From assembly GCA_029556915.1 (NCBI GenBank), contig JAKQIT010000146.1:19000-82999 (forward strand): a stretch of 64,000 nucleotides of DNA, read 5' to 3'. The position numbers and the translations under genes were made by a program. This DNA is from Pseudomonadota bacterium. GTDB lineage: Bacteria > Pseudomonadota > Gammaproteobacteria > Burkholderiales > Methylophilaceae. Below the pieces are notes generated by a model. That model was not told the DNA's origin and did no database searches. It saw only the letters and a list, made by a program, of their open reading frames with translations. This document shows positions 8,804-18,557 of this stretch, in pieces (the stretch's first letter is position 1; every line of letters starts with the position of its first letter).

Positions 8804-11482
8804 TTATAAATCTAAATACACATTTTTAATGTTGCTATCATCTTCACTGGTTTTAGCGTTAAAACCCAAACGCTTCATCAGTTTTAGCATACTGGTGTTA
8901 TTTTTGAGCACTTCACCTTCAATCCGTTTTAGACCTCGGGCACGGGCAATATCCATTAAAGTGGTCATCAGTTTGTAACCTAAACCCGTACCCCGCATGC
9001 TGTCTGCAATCACCAAAGCAAATTCGCAACTTTGTCCATCTGGGTTAATCGCATAGCGCGTAACGCCCAATTCCACTTCTTTATCGTTTTCATTTTGCAC
9101 TGCAATGAGCGCCATTTCACGGCTGTAATCAATTTGGGTAAAACGAATGAGCAAGGTTTCACTCAGTGCTTCAACACTTTTCATAAACCGGAAATAGCGT
9201 GCTTCTTCTGATAAGTTTTTTACAAAATCTTGCACCAACCAAACGTCTTCTGGCCGAATGGGGCGAATCGTAACATCCGTGCCATCGGCTAATTGCCAGT
9301 TGCTCACCAAATGCGTGGGATAAGGGTAAATCGCCATGTGCTCATAACGCTCGCTACTTGGGTTCACATCCACCATAATGCGCGCATCGGCTGCCAGCAC
9401 ACCATTTTCATCTAAAATCAATGGGTTAATATCCATTTCCATCAACATTGGCAGCTCACAGACCATCTCAGAAACGCGCAACAGCACACTCTCAAGCGCC
9501 TCCATATTCACCGGCGGCATATTGCGGAATTCACCCAACATTTTAGCCACATGCGTCCCATTAATTAAATCTTTCACCAAAAAGCTATTTAACGGTGGCA
9601 ATGCTACGGACCTATCGTGCACAATTTCAACCGTTGTGCCCCCAGCGCCAAAGGTAATAATAGGGCCAAAAACAGCATCGTGCGTGACGCCCACCATCAA
9701 CTCACGGCCATTTTTTTTAACAATCATGGGCTGAATCGAAATACCGTTAATAAAGGCATCTGGGCGTTTACGTGTGACGTTTTCAATAATTTCATGATAA
9801 GCCGAGCGGACTTCTTGCGCATTCACTAGATTAAGCATGACCCCGCCAACATCTGATTTATGGGTAATATCGGGTGAATTAATTTTCATCGCCACCGGAA
9901 AACCCAATTGCTGCGCAATCAATAATGCCTCATTGGGCGAGCGCGCCACCATGGTATGCGCTACCGGAATGTGAAATGCGGAAAGCAAGGCTTTGGATTC
10001 CATTTCACCTAAAATTTTGCGTTTTTCCTGCAATGCGCCTTCAATAATCATGCGCGCACTTTCTACATCAGGCTCAAGATGATGCGAAAGTGGCCCGGGC
10101 ATTTGCATTAACAGTTTTTGGTTTTGGTGATACGCCGATAAAAATGAGAATACATCAACCGCAGATTCTGGGTTACGAAAGCTCGGTTTTCTTGCGTAGT
10201 TAAATGCCGCGCGAGATTCATTGACCTGCGCTTCGCCCATCCAAGAAGTGAGCAAAGGTTTTTTATATTGATTGCTCAATTCAATTACTACGTTGGCCAC
10301 ATCCAGAGGTTTAGTCATGGCTTGCGGGGTTAATATTGCCAGCACACCATCGACATTGGGGTCTTCTAAACAAGCTTTTACCGCATGCTGGTAACGGTCA
10401 GCTTGTGCATCGCCCACTATATCTACTGGATTGCCATGCGACCAAGTAGCTGGAAGCACTTGGTTTAACGTGGAAATGGTGTTGTCAGATAATGTGGCCA
10501 TTTCTAAGCCTAAATCAATGGCATAATCTGTCGCCATCACGCCTGGCCCGCCGCCATTGGTGACAATCGCCAAGCGCTTACCAGTAGGGTCAAAACCGCA
10601 AGATAACGCCTTTGCAGCAGAGAATAACTGCGTAATGGTTTGCACACGCACCACGCCAGCACGGCGAATTGCCGCATCAAAAGCATCATCCGAGCCCACA
10701 AAAGAAGCCGTATGCGAAATGGCCGCTTTAGAAGCCGCTGGGTGACGCCCAACTTTCACTAAAATCACCGGTTTAACCCGTGCTGCCGCGCGAATGGCAC
10801 TCATAAACCCTCGTGCATCATGAATGCCTTCAATGTAAAGCAAAATACTGCGCGTTTTGGTGTCTGAAATTAAATAATCTAAAATTTCACCAAAATCAAT
10901 ATCCAAGCTAGCGCCCATCGAAACCACGCTAGAAAAGCCCACATCATTCGCATTTGCCCAATCTAAAATCGCGGTACAAAGCGCGCCCGATTGCGATACA
11001 AAAGCAATGTTGCCAGAAATGGCGTTGCCTTTATTAAAGGTCGCATTTAGGCCAATATCGGGGCGCATCACGCCTAAACAATTGGGCCCAATTAAACGGA
11101 TGCCGTAGCGCCGCGCATTTTCAAGCACTTGCGCTTCTAGGGCTTTTCCAACCGCATCGCCCGCCTCACCAAAACCCGCGCTGATGATAATGGCCGCTTT
11201 TACGTTATGCTCGCCACACTGCGCAATAATGCCCGGAACGCGTTGCGCGGGCGTCGCAATAACCGCTAAATCAACTGTCTCTGTAATATGTGAAATGGCT
11301 GGGTAAGCTTTACAGCCTTGTACCGTAGCGTGGCTGGGATTAACTGGATAAAGCTTGCCTTTGTAGCCACTTTGCAACATGTTTTGAAAAACAATTTGCC
11401 CTACCGAATCCACGCGATCACTTGCCCCAAACACTGCAACTGATTTGGGGGCAAATAAAGGTTTAAGATGGTGCTGGCTCAT
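8804..11482 (-). CDS. Pat/PatZ-type protein lysine acetyltransferase (acyl-CoA synthetase-like domain plus GNAT)
   Basis: The product is 892 residues. It begins with a CoA-binding Rossmann domain (FAPKSVAVFGASDRVDSVGQ, residues 10-30), continues with succinyl-CoA-ligase-like flavodoxin domains and an ATP-grasp-like region (about 480-700), and ends with a GNAT acetyltransferase domain (about 725-892) containing the acetyl-CoA loop RGTGLGYKLMTTLMD. This is the architecture of the NDP-forming acyl-CoA synthetase-like lysine acetyltransferases, whose best-known target is acetyl-CoA synthetase. Whether the synthetase half is still catalytic cannot be told. It is co-transcribed with the HDAC-family gene 8 bp downstream, giving a writer/eraser pair. 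Confidence 0.88.
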   Translation of the reverse strand: MSQHHLKPLFAPKSVAVFGASDRVDSVGQIVFQNMLQSGYKGKLYPVNPSHATVQGCKAYPAISHITETVDLAVIATPAQRVPGIIAQCGEHNVKAAIIISAGFGEAGDAVGKALEAQVLENARRYGIRLIGPNCLGVMRPDIGLNATFNKGNAISGNIAFVSQSGALCTAILDWANANDVGFSSVVSMGASLDIDFGEILDYLISDTKTRSILLYIEGIHDARGFMSAIRAAARVKPVILVKVGRHPAASKAAISHTASFVGSDDAFDAAIRRAGVVRVQTITQLFSAAKALSCGFDPTGKRLAIVTNGGGPGVMATDYAIDLGLEMATLSDNTISTLNQVLPATWSHGNPVDIVGDAQADRYQHAVKACLEDPNVDGVLAILTPQAMTKPLDVANVVIELSNQYKKPLLTSWMGEAQVNESRAAFNYARKPSFRNPESAVDVFSFLSAYHQNQKLLMQMPGPLSHHLEPDVESARMIIEGALQEKRKILGEMESKALLSAFHIPVAHTMVARSPNEALLIAQQLGFPVAMKINSPDITHKSDVGGVMLNLVNAQEVRSAYHEIIENVTRKRPDAFINGISIQPMIVKKNGRELMVGVTHDAVFGPIITFGAGGTTVEIVHDRSVALPPLNSFLVKDLINGTHVAKMLGEFRNMPPVNMEALESVLLRVSEMVCELPMLMEMDINPLILDENGVLAADARIMVDVNPSSERYEHMAIYPYPTHLVSNWQLADGTDVTIRPIRPEDVWLVQDFVKNLSEEARYFRFMKSVEALSETLLIRFTQIDYSREMALIAVQNENDKEVELGVTRYAINPDGQSCEFALVIADSMRGTGLGYKLMTTLMDIARARGLKRIEGEVLKNNTSMLKLMKRLGFNAKTSEDDSNIKNVYLDL

Positions 11483-11649
11483 GGGCAGAAAAAATTGAAG
11501 TAAAACGTTATGTTAGCGCATTACCGAGTTGATTTGATGACATAGCGCAACAAACATCGTGGTTTTAATCAAAGTTAAAAAACTGTATTGCGCATAAAAT
11601 TTTGCTAAAAATTGAATCTGAAAATAATCAATAATTAGCTGTTAATTTC

Positions 11650-11720
11650 GCCCGAGAGAATTTTATGCCTCTGGAAGCCGCATGGATACTGGCTTACAGA
11701 AGCGGTGAAATGAAGATGCG
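11650..11720 (+). repeat. Dispersed hairpin repeat, copy 2
   Basis: Full-length copy with CCCGAGAGAATTTTATG, arms CCTCTGGAAGCC/GGCTTACAGAAG and tail GGTGAAATGAAGATG. The hairpin is imperfect here. It lies just past the 3' end of the leftward TonB-like gene. Confidence 0.78.
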
Positions 11721-11741
11721 TAAAAAAAGTGTCTTTTTAGC

Positions 11742-12656
11742 TTAAAATTTGGCTTTATAATGCGTGCCATAAAACTCCATCATCAAAAAATTTTCAAGCT
11801 CTGCGTTATCTTCTAAACGTGCAGATTTCACCACCGTGCGGTTTAAGCGTTGCGACTCCCAATTAAAATCGCCTTGATAATGCGTGCGAATTAAACTGAT
11901 CATTTTTTGCACAGCCAGCAAGCGCACATCTTCATCTTGCATGGCTTCAACTTCAAAATATTCGCGCCGCGCATTGCTATAATCGTTCGTCCACCCTTTA
12001 AATGAAAAAGTGATGCGGCGACTACTTTTGCTGGTGATTTCAAATATGCCATTGGTGCCCACTTTTAAATTATTTTTAATGCGTTCCTCGCGTTTTTGTT
12101 CTTCGCTTGGACCTTGCTCGCGCGCAATCGCCTCTGCATTTTGCTGTGCCGCATCGCCTTCTCCAGCATTGCGTTTGGCTTGTTGCGCTTTGATGTATGA
12201 AGCCATGTCGGTAGGCTCGCTTGCAGATGGCACATTGACTGGCGGCGTTGGCGCTGGCGTGCTTTCAACAACCGGCTTAGTGTCTTCTTCAGGCATGGTA
12301 AATACTGGCTTTTGTGCGGCGTTTGCTGGTTTAGCCATCACTTTGCGTTTGGGTTTCACTTTTTTTTCGACCTTTTTCACCACTGGTTTTTCAGGCACAA
12401 GTTCAGGCAAAGGTTCGGGGTTGGCTTCTGGCACAATAGGTTTTTCTATCTTGGCTGGGGCAAGGCTGATTTCTAGTGTGGTTGGCGGTGGAGAGGCTTG
12501 ATTAAAAAGCAACATTGGCGCCACAAACACCAAAATGAGCGCATGAATGACCAGTGAAAAAATTACTGCGATTAATGTGTTTCGGCTAATTTGCAGGCGG
12601 ATAGAGGCATCACCGCGTGGTCTTAATATTTGAGTTTGTAAGCGTTGGTTTTGCAT
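11742..12656 (-). CDS. TonB-like inner-membrane-anchored proline-rich protein
   Basis: The 304-residue product has one N-terminal membrane segment (about residues 27-50, LIAVIFSLVIHALILVFV). A long Pro/Lys/Glu-rich linker (about 58-120) with EKPVVKKVEKKVKPKRK follows, then a charged region and a folded C-terminal part of about 110 residues. The layout is that of TonB or TonB-like energy transducers, but the C-terminus lacks the usual YP motif, so TonB function is uncertain. It starts 6 bp after the stop of hrpA and is probably co-transcribed with it; such a pair is common in related betaproteobacteria (recollection, not checked). Confidence 0.6.
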   Translation of the reverse strand: MQNQRLQTQILRPRGDASIRLQISRNTLIAVIFSLVIHALILVFVAPMLLFNQASPPPTTLEISLAPAKIEKPIVPEANPEPLPELVPEKPVVKKVEKKVKPKRKVMAKPANAAQKPVFTMPEEDTKPVVESTPAPTPPVNVPSASEPTDMASYIKAQQAKRNAGEGDAAQQNAEAIAREQGPSEEQKREERIKNNLKVGTNGIFEITSKSSRRITFSFKGWTNDYSNARREYFEVEAMQDEDVRLLAVQKMISLIRTHYQGDFNWESQRLNRTVVKSARLEDNAELENFLMMEFYGTHYKAKF

Positions 12657-12662
12657 CGCTAA

Positions 12663-15600
12663 TTAAAAGCGCATGTCTGCCCACGTTTTTTCAAGCCGCT
12701 TAATCGAGACTGGATAAGGTGTGCGCAACTCTTGCGCAAAAAGCGAAACACGTAACTCTTCTATTTGCCATCTAAACGCTTGCAACTCTGGCGGAACATC
12801 TAAATGCGCGCTAAACAGCGCATGGGTTTTAGCCTGCCATTTATCCCAAATTTGCCCCACGCTGGCTGCATTTTTGCCATCACGGTCTGGGTTGGCAGGT
12901 TGTTTTTCAATGCGTAAGCGCAAAGCTTTTAAATAGCGCGGCACGTTCTGCAATTGCTCCCACGGTGTTTGGCTAAAGCAACCTTTATACACCAACAAAC
13001 CAATTTGTTGTTCACAATCGCGTTTTAGGCGATTGACCGTAGTAGGCATTTTGGCTTGCTGCGCTATCAGTAATTGATATTCCGTTGCAATCGCTTGGGC
13101 TTGGCGCGCTATCGCTTCTGTCACCGCTGGCAAGCGCGTTATGGCTCTGGCTTTCAGTTTCATAAAATCGGCATTAGTGCGCGGCACATCATCATCGCCA
13201 ATAAAAGCACGGTCGGCAATGGCGCTAATCATATCTTCTCGCAAATCATCGGGCGAAATCACCCCTCGCAACGTAAGCGCATATTGGTTAAAATTCGGCA
13301 GACTTTTCTCAAGCTGCTTCATTTGTTCTTTTAACTCAAAACGCATTAATCGGCAAACACCCTGCCGCAGATTTACCGCCGCCTCACGCTCAGTATCAAA
13401 TAACTTAACTGAAACGCTCTCAACATCATCTTCAAGCGCTGGGTAACCCACCATTTTTACACCATCACGCTCAAAATTTAAGGTCTCTGGTAAATCGCCA
13501 AAATCCCACTGTTTTAAGCCATTTTTTTCAATATCGGGCGATGTGTTTCTAAAGGTGAGCTGCGCGGCTGAACCTAATTGTTTTTTTAGGGCATTCCAAT
13601 CGCGCCCCATGGCAAGTTCGCGCCCAGCATCATCAATCACACTAAAGTTCATTAAATGGTGCGGTGAAACCTCCGCTAAATCCCAGTCTTCTTTGCTAAT
13701 TTTCAGGGTGGTTTTGTGTTGAATATAGGCCGCTAGCGTTTCTAATAGCGGCGTGTTGTAACGATGGTCAATATGTTCTAAAAACCCTGTCACGAACTCA
13801 GGCACTGGCACGCATACGCGACGAAAAGTTTTAGGTAACGCTTTAATTAAATAGGTGAGTTTTTCACGCAACATGCCTGGCACCAGCCACTCTGTTTGCA
13901 CCGGGTTGAGTTGGTTGAGCAAAGCGAGTGGAATCGTCGCCGTAACGCCATCTAAAACATGATTAGGTTCAAAACGGTATTTAAGTGCAATATCCACGGT
14001 TTTTCCCTCACCCGCACTGTCGTGCACCCCTCTCCCGCTTGCGGGAGAGGGGCTGGGGGTGAGGGAAACATGGATGGCTGAAAGCATCAATGTTTCAGGA
14101 AACTGTATTTCAGTAATTGCATCCGCGCCATGACGCATTAAATCATCGCGTGTTAAATAAAGCAGCTTTGGGTTAAGTTTTTCTGCGCCTTCGCGCCATT
14201 TTTCAAAAGTTGCCGCTTGGCAAATATCAGCTGGAATTTTGCTATCGTAGAAGGCAAAAAGCTGATGTTCGTCTATTAACACATCTTGGCGTCTTGCCTT
14301 ATGTTCAAGCTCTTCAACTTCGGCGATTAAGCGCTCATTAGCTGTGAAAAAAGCAGCTTTGGTATCAAACTCACCATTGGCTAATGCTTCACGAATAAAA
14401 ATTTCACGCGACTCTTGCGGGTTAATTGGCCCATAATGCACGCGGCGCTTTGGGATAATCGTTAAACCATAAAGTGAAACACGTTCCCACGCGTTCACCA
14501 TGCCCATGCGCCTATCCCAGCGCGGGTCGGTATATTGGCTATCGGTCAAACCGCGCGCCAGCGGCTCTATCCAATCAGGTTCAATTTTGGCGACACAACG
14601 CGCATATAGCTTTGTCGTGTCAACCAACTCCGCCGCAATCACCCATTTTGGGCGCACTTTTTTGAGCGTTGAGCCCGGTGCAATATGAAAGCGAATGCCT
14701 CGCGCACCTGCATAAGATTCGTTTTCACCATCTTTAAAGCCAATATTGCCCAATAAGCCTGCCAATAAAGCCTTATGAATTTGCTCATAATTAGCCTCTT
14801 TGTCATTGAGCTTAAAATCCATTTCTTGGACTATCTCTAGCAACTGCGCATGGAGCTCTCGCCACTCTTTTAGGCGTAAAAATGACAGAAAATTGGTGTG
14901 ACACTGATTGAGTAAATCTTTATTAGACTTTTTGTTTTTGAGCGCGCTATCAAACCAATTCCAAAGCTTAAGGTAGCTCATAAAATCCGAGCCTAGACTT
15001 TCTAATGTGTTAGATTGGGCAAACTTACTATGCGCATTATCGGCTGCTTCACGCTTATCCATTGGGCGCTCGCGTGGGTCCTGAATACTGAGCACGCTGG
15101 CAATAATGAGTATTTCTTTTAAACATGCTTCCCGTTTAGCTGCCAAAATCATGCGTCCCACTCGAGGGTCTAAAGGCAGTTTAGCGAGCTGCAAGCCAGT
15201 TTCGGTAATTTGGCGTTTGGCATCCACTGCGCCAAGTTCTTGCAATAGCAAATAACCATCGGCTATTAAACGTGAGCTAGGCGCCTCAATAAACGGAAAC
15301 TCCGCCACATCGCCCAAGCGCAAGGCTGACATGCGCAAAATGACACTCGCTAATGAGCTGCGTAAAATTTCTGGCTCAGTAAATTCTGGGCGGCCATTAA
15401 AATCTTGCTCAGAATATAACCTAACGCAAATACCATTTGAAACTCGCCCGCAGCGCCCCGCCCTTTGCTTGGCGGCGGCTTGGCTGATTTTTTCAATCTG
15501 CAATTGCTCAACTTTTGCGCGCGGGCTATAGCGATTCACGCGCGCTAACCCTGCATCTATCACATATTTGATGCCCGGCACGGTGAGTGAGGTTTCTGCC

Positions 15601-16805
15601 ACATTGGTGGCCAACACAATACGACGCGCGCTGTGCGATTTAAAAATCTTTTGCTGGTCTTCAATACTCAAGCGCGCAAACAGCGGCAGCACTTCAATAT
15701 GCTTGAGTTTGGCAGAGCGACCTTGATATTTGCGTAAATGGTCGGCCACATCGCGAATTTCGCGCTCGCCAGGCAAAAATACTAAAATATCGCCATCACC
15801 CTGACGCAACAAATCATCGGCCGCATCTAAAATGGCCTCTTCAATCGCTTCTTCTTCGTCATCTTCTTCCAGCCAGCGTGCCTCGGTGCGAGCTTTGCGC
15901 TTTATACCCATTAAATCTTGGCCTAGCAGCTCAATGTCGCCTTCATCATCATCCGCTGTCAGCTCTTTTGCCGTGAAGCCAGCTTTTCCCAGCGGGCGAT
16001 AACGCACTTCTACTGGAAAAGTCCGCCCAGAAACTTCAATGACGGGTGCGCCGTTAAAATGTCGCGAAAAACGGTCGGCATCAATGGTAGCCGAAGTCAC
16101 AATCACCTTTAAATCTGGCCGCTTTGGCAAAAGTTGCTTTAAATAGCCAAGCAAAAAATCAATATTTAAGCTGCGCTCATGCGCCTCATCAATAATAATC
16201 GTGTCGTAAGCGTTTAAAAATTTATCGCCTTGCGTTTCAGCCAACAAAATACCATCCGTCATCAGCTTGACGTAGCTGCTTTCAGAGAGCTTATCGTTAA
16301 AGCGCACTTTGTAACCCACCGCCTCACCTAATGGTGAGTTTAATTCTTGCGCAATGCGGCTAGCCACCGAGCGTGCGGCGATACGTCTTGGCTGCGTGTG
16401 CCCAATTAAACCAGCCACGCCACGGCCTAACTCTAAACAAATTTTGGGTAGCTGCGTGGTCTTACCTGAGCCGGTTTCGCCACACACAATCACCACTTGA
16501 TGTTGTTGTATCGCTGCTGCAATCTCATCTTTTTTGCCGCTAACTGGCAATGCTGGTGGATAAACAGGCTTTGGTAAACGTGTTAACCGCGCACTAAATT
16601 TAGCCTGTGAGGCACGTACTTTTTGCGCGACATCATTGAGCAGTCGCTGCGCTGTTTGGGTTGATTTCTCATCGGTGGTTTTTTGCAGGTCTTGCACATC
16701 GCGCAATTTGCGTCGCAGTGCATGGCGGTCAGTCAACATGCAGTTGGCAAGCGCCTTTAAAAATGAAGATACTTGGCTAGAATGGTGGTTGTGTTGACTT
16801 GTCAT
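12663..16805 (-). CDS. hrpA: ATP-dependent RNA helicase HrpA
   Basis: The 1380-residue protein is a DEAH-box helicase of HrpA type, slightly longer than the roughly 1300 residues usual for the family. Walker A is GETGSGKTTQLP (about 109-120), the DEAH box is IIIDEAHERS (about 205-214), SATI and QRAGRCGR motifs follow, and the long C-terminal HrpA domain (DUF3418-like) is complete. HrpA acts on mRNA structure and on stalled ribosomes. About 20 residues (near 913-933, LTPSPSPASGRGVHDSAGEG) are the in-frame translation of a REP-like palindrome that interrupts an otherwise conserved stretch before YRFEPNHVLDG. The reading frame is kept, so the gene is probably functional. Confidence 0.93.
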   Translation of the reverse strand: MTSQHNHHSSQVSSFLKALANCMLTDRHALRRKLRDVQDLQKTTDEKSTQTAQRLLNDVAQKVRASQAKFSARLTRLPKPVYPPALPVSGKKDEIAAAIQQHQVVIVCGETGSGKTTQLPKICLELGRGVAGLIGHTQPRRIAARSVASRIAQELNSPLGEAVGYKVRFNDKLSESSYVKLMTDGILLAETQGDKFLNAYDTIIIDEAHERSLNIDFLLGYLKQLLPKRPDLKVIVTSATIDADRFSRHFNGAPVIEVSGRTFPVEVRYRPLGKAGFTAKELTADDDEGDIELLGQDLMGIKRKARTEARWLEEDDEEEAIEEAILDAADDLLRQGDGDILVFLPGEREIRDVADHLRKYQGRSAKLKHIEVLPLFARLSIEDQQKIFKSHSARRIVLATNVAETSLTVPGIKYVIDAGLARVNRYSPRAKVEQLQIEKISQAAAKQRAGRCGRVSNGICVRLYSEQDFNGRPEFTEPEILRSSLASVILRMSALRLGDVAEFPFIEAPSSRLIADGYLLLQELGAVDAKRQITETGLQLAKLPLDPRVGRMILAAKREACLKEILIIASVLSIQDPRERPMDKREAADNAHSKFAQSNTLESLGSDFMSYLKLWNWFDSALKNKKSNKDLLNQCHTNFLSFLRLKEWRELHAQLLEIVQEMDFKLNDKEANYEQIHKALLAGLLGNIGFKDGENESYAGARGIRFHIAPGSTLKKVRPKWVIAAELVDTTKLYARCVAKIEPDWIEPLARGLTDSQYTDPRWDRRMGMVNAWERVSLYGLTIIPKRRVHYGPINPQESREIFIREALANGEFDTKAAFFTANERLIAEVEELEHKARRQDVLIDEHQLFAFYDSKIPADICQAATFEKWREGAEKLNPKLLYLTRDDLMRHGADAITEIQFPETLMLSAIHVSLTPSPSPASGRGVHDSAGEGKTVDIALKYRFEPNHVLDGVTATIPLALLNQLNPVQTEWLVPGMLREKLTYLIKALPKTFRRVCVPVPEFVTGFLEHIDHRYNTPLLETLAAYIQHKTTLKISKEDWDLAEVSPHHLMNFSVIDDAGRELAMGRDWNALKKQLGSAAQLTFRNTSPDIEKNGLKQWDFGDLPETLNFERDGVKMVGYPALEDDVESVSVKLFDTEREAAVNLRQGVCRLMRFELKEQMKQLEKSLPNFNQYALTLRGVISPDDLREDMISAIADRAFIGDDDVPRTNADFMKLKARAITRLPAVTEAIARQAQAIATEYQLLIAQQAKMPTTVNRLKRDCEQQIGLLVYKGCFSQTPWEQLQNVPRYLKALRLRIEKQPANPDRDGKNAASVGQIWDKWQAKTHALFSAHLDVPPELQAFRWQIEELRVSLFAQELRTPYPVSIKRLEKTWADMRF
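14005..14065. repeat. REP-like palindromic element inside hrpA
   Basis: Nested palindrome: outer arms CCCTCACCC (14005-14013) and GGGTGAGGG (14057-14065), inner perfect 12-bp arms CCCCTCTCCCGC (14027-14038) and GCGGGAGAGGGG (14041-14052). This CCCTCACCC...CTCTCCCGC type is a widespread proteobacterial intergenic repeat, but here it lies in a coding region and keeps the frame. Confidence 0.8.
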
Positions 16806-16896
16806 ACGTGGCGCATTTTATCATGCTATGTGACACAATATAGGCTATTCTCAGCGGCAAATATATGCAAAATAACAACAGTACACCGCGTTATTG

Positions 16897-16924
16897 TGAC
16901 AATTTAAGTACATTTAGCTATAAT
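16897..16924 (+). promoter_or_regulatory. Sigma-70-type promoter for the GAF-domain gene
   Basis: TATAAT at 16919-16924 with TGACAA at 16897-16902, spacing 16 bp. It lies 54 bp before the chosen start codon and is divergent from hrpA. Confidence 0.5.
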
Positions 16925-16977
16925 GCCTACCAGCGTACTACGCATAAGCCCCATTGTTGCAACCTTTAGGACAACAG

Positions 16978-17523
16978 ATGATGATAACAGTGCCAACACC
17001 AATAAATGAAAAAGCACGCCTTGAAAAACTGCACCAGCTCATGGTGCTAGACACGCCACCAGAAGCTATTTTTGACGAAATTGTAAAGTTAGTGAGCCAA
17101 GTCTGCGCAGCACCCATCGCGCTCATTAGCTTAGTAGATGCAAATAGACAGTGGTTTAAAGCCAATGTAGGTTTGGAAAGCGTAAAGGAAACGCACCGTG
17201 ACTTGGCATTTTCAACCATTGCCAACTTAGATAATCAGATGATTGAAGTGTCTGATGCCAGCTTAGACGCACGATTTTCTGATAGCCCCTTTGTCACAGC
17301 CTATCCGCATATTCGCTTTTATGCTGGTGTGCCGCTCAAAATGCCAAGTGGTGAAAATATTGGCAGTATCTGCATTATTGGGCAAGAACCCAAAACGCTC
17401 ACGCTCTACCAAAAAGGCATTTTACTTGGCCTAGCTAATATCGTTGTACAAGCCTTGATTCATCGTGCTGCGCTTTTAGAGTTCAACAATATGAACGACA
17501 GCAGCGTATTAAAAAAAGTTTAG
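16978..17523 (+). CDS. GAF-domain protein
   Basis: I chose the ATG at 16978, preceded by TTTAGGA at 16965-16971, rather than the upstream in-frame start at 16954; the protein is then 181 residues. It is a single GAF domain: PINEKARLEKLHQLMVLDTPPE, then DEIVKLVSQVCAAPIALISLVD, FKANVGLE, AFSTIANLDNQMIEVSDAS, FYAGVPLKMPSGENIGSICIIG. This is the pattern of stand-alone GAF proteins, and of the N-terminal GAF of sensor kinases and diguanylate cyclases. No output domain follows, so it is either a free sensor or a remnant. The ligand is unknown. It is monocistronic and divergent from hrpA. Confidence 0.8.
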   Translation: MMITVPTPINEKARLEKLHQLMVLDTPPEAIFDEIVKLVSQVCAAPIALISLVDANRQWFKANVGLESVKETHRDLAFSTIANLDNQMIEVSDASLDARFSDSPFVTAYPHIRFYAGVPLKMPSGENIGSICIIGQEPKTLTLYQKGILLGLANIVVQALIHRAALLEFNNMNDSSVLKKV

Positions 17524-17536
17524 CGCAAAACAAGCT

Positions 17537-18427
17537 TTAATCGTTTCTCACCCGCAAAAAGCTAGCAAATTTTGGCTTGCCATTTTTTGTAACTTCACGG
17601 TAAGTATAAGTCACCACACTGCCAATTTTGGGCGGGTTTTGGCGCTCGGCGTCACTTAAACCAGTGCCTAACTTAAACTGCACCCCTTCTGGCGTTTGCA
17701 CCACCAGCGCACCAAGCTTGCCTTGATATTTTCCGCGCCCTGCGGTGTGCGCAATCACGGTTGCCTCAGCATCTAACAACAGTTTTAGTTTGAGTAGCGC
17801 ATCATTGCGCCCCGTTACATAAAGTGCATCTGCACGATGCAACATCAAACCCTCGCCACCTGCCGCTACAATTTGCTTTAGCTTTAGGTTGAGCTCCGCT
17901 TCATTTTTTAGCCGAAACTGCTTTACCGCTTTTAAATGCGCTAAATGAGCTTCTTCTACAATTTCTTCAATGTGTTTTGCGCGTGCTTCAAATGTGCCAG
18001 CGTCACCCGGCAACTCAAACACGTTATAACTAATATTTTTCCATTCTGCCTCTACAGGCACCTCTTTACGCACCGCAGCAGAAAGCGCATCAAATTGCCT
18101 GCGCGCTAGCCACAATTCACCATCCAGCGCTGTGGCAGGCAATGGTTTGGTAAACCAAAATGGCGCGTTAATCACATTACCAGCGCGCGTGCGCAACACT
18201 TTGCCATCCCAAATCGCGCGCACGCCATCTAATTTTTCACTCACTAAATATTGCTTAACATCCACACCGCGCTGGTAAATGTGTGCAAGTAAAATGTCGG
18301 GCGATTTCTGCGCAGTTTTAGCAACTTCATCCGCAAGAGTATTGGGTGAAAAATGCGCGCAAACAAGCAGCCAAATCCACACGAAAAATTGTGAAAATTG
18401 AATATGCATTTTATTACACTGTAGCAT
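17537..18427 (-). CDS. ATP-dependent DNA ligase, secreted LigE type
   Basis: The 296-residue protein has a signal peptide (cleavage near TLA, residue 32). A minimal ATP-dependent ligase follows, with the nucleotidyl-lysine motif I in VSEKLDGVRAIWDG (Lys65), motif III-like LDGELW, motif IV GGEGLMLHR, and motif V LLKLKLLLDAEATVI. The C-terminal OB domain ends VVTYTYREVTKNGKPKFASFLRV. Small ligases of this kind with signal peptides (LigE) are exported to the periplasm in many proteobacteria and are thought to seal nicks in DNA taken up during transformation or in biofilm DNA. It stands alone between the convergent GAF gene and a methyltransferase gene. Confidence 0.88.
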   Translation of the reverse strand: MLQCNKMHIQFSQFFVWIWLLVCAHFSPNTLADEVAKTAQKSPDILLAHIYQRGVDVKQYLVSEKLDGVRAIWDGKVLRTRAGNVINAPFWFTKPLPATALDGELWLARRQFDALSAAVRKEVPVEAEWKNISYNVFELPGDAGTFEARAKHIEEIVEEAHLAHLKAVKQFRLKNEAELNLKLKQIVAAGGEGLMLHRADALYVTGRNDALLKLKLLLDAEATVIAHTAGRGKYQGKLGALVVQTPEGVQFKLGTGLSDAERQNPPKIGSVVTYTYREVTKNGKPKFASFLRVRND

Positions 18428-18435
18428 TAAAAAAC

Positions 18436-18504
18436 GTCCGAGAGATTTTTATGCCGCTGCAAGCCTCATGCTGACTGGCTTACAGAGGTGGTCAAATGAT
18501 GTTG
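18436..18504 (+). repeat. Dispersed hairpin repeat, copy 3
   Basis: Copy with GTCCGAGAGATTTTTATG, arms CGCTGCAAGCC/GGCTTACAGAGG and tail GGTCAAATGATGTTG. It lies between two leftward genes, at the 3' side of the methyltransferase gene. Confidence 0.75.
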
Positions 18505-18557
18505 ATATAAAAAAGCCAAAAAAACCTTATTTTTTAGCGTTATATTTGCTGTGTTAA

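Noticed and set aside
11665-11745. A 26-codon open frame inside hairpin repeat copy 2 (starting MPLEAAWIL)
   Set aside because: Other copies (3 and 4) have stop codons in the same frame, while the stem is conserved with compensatory changes, so the repeat is not coding.
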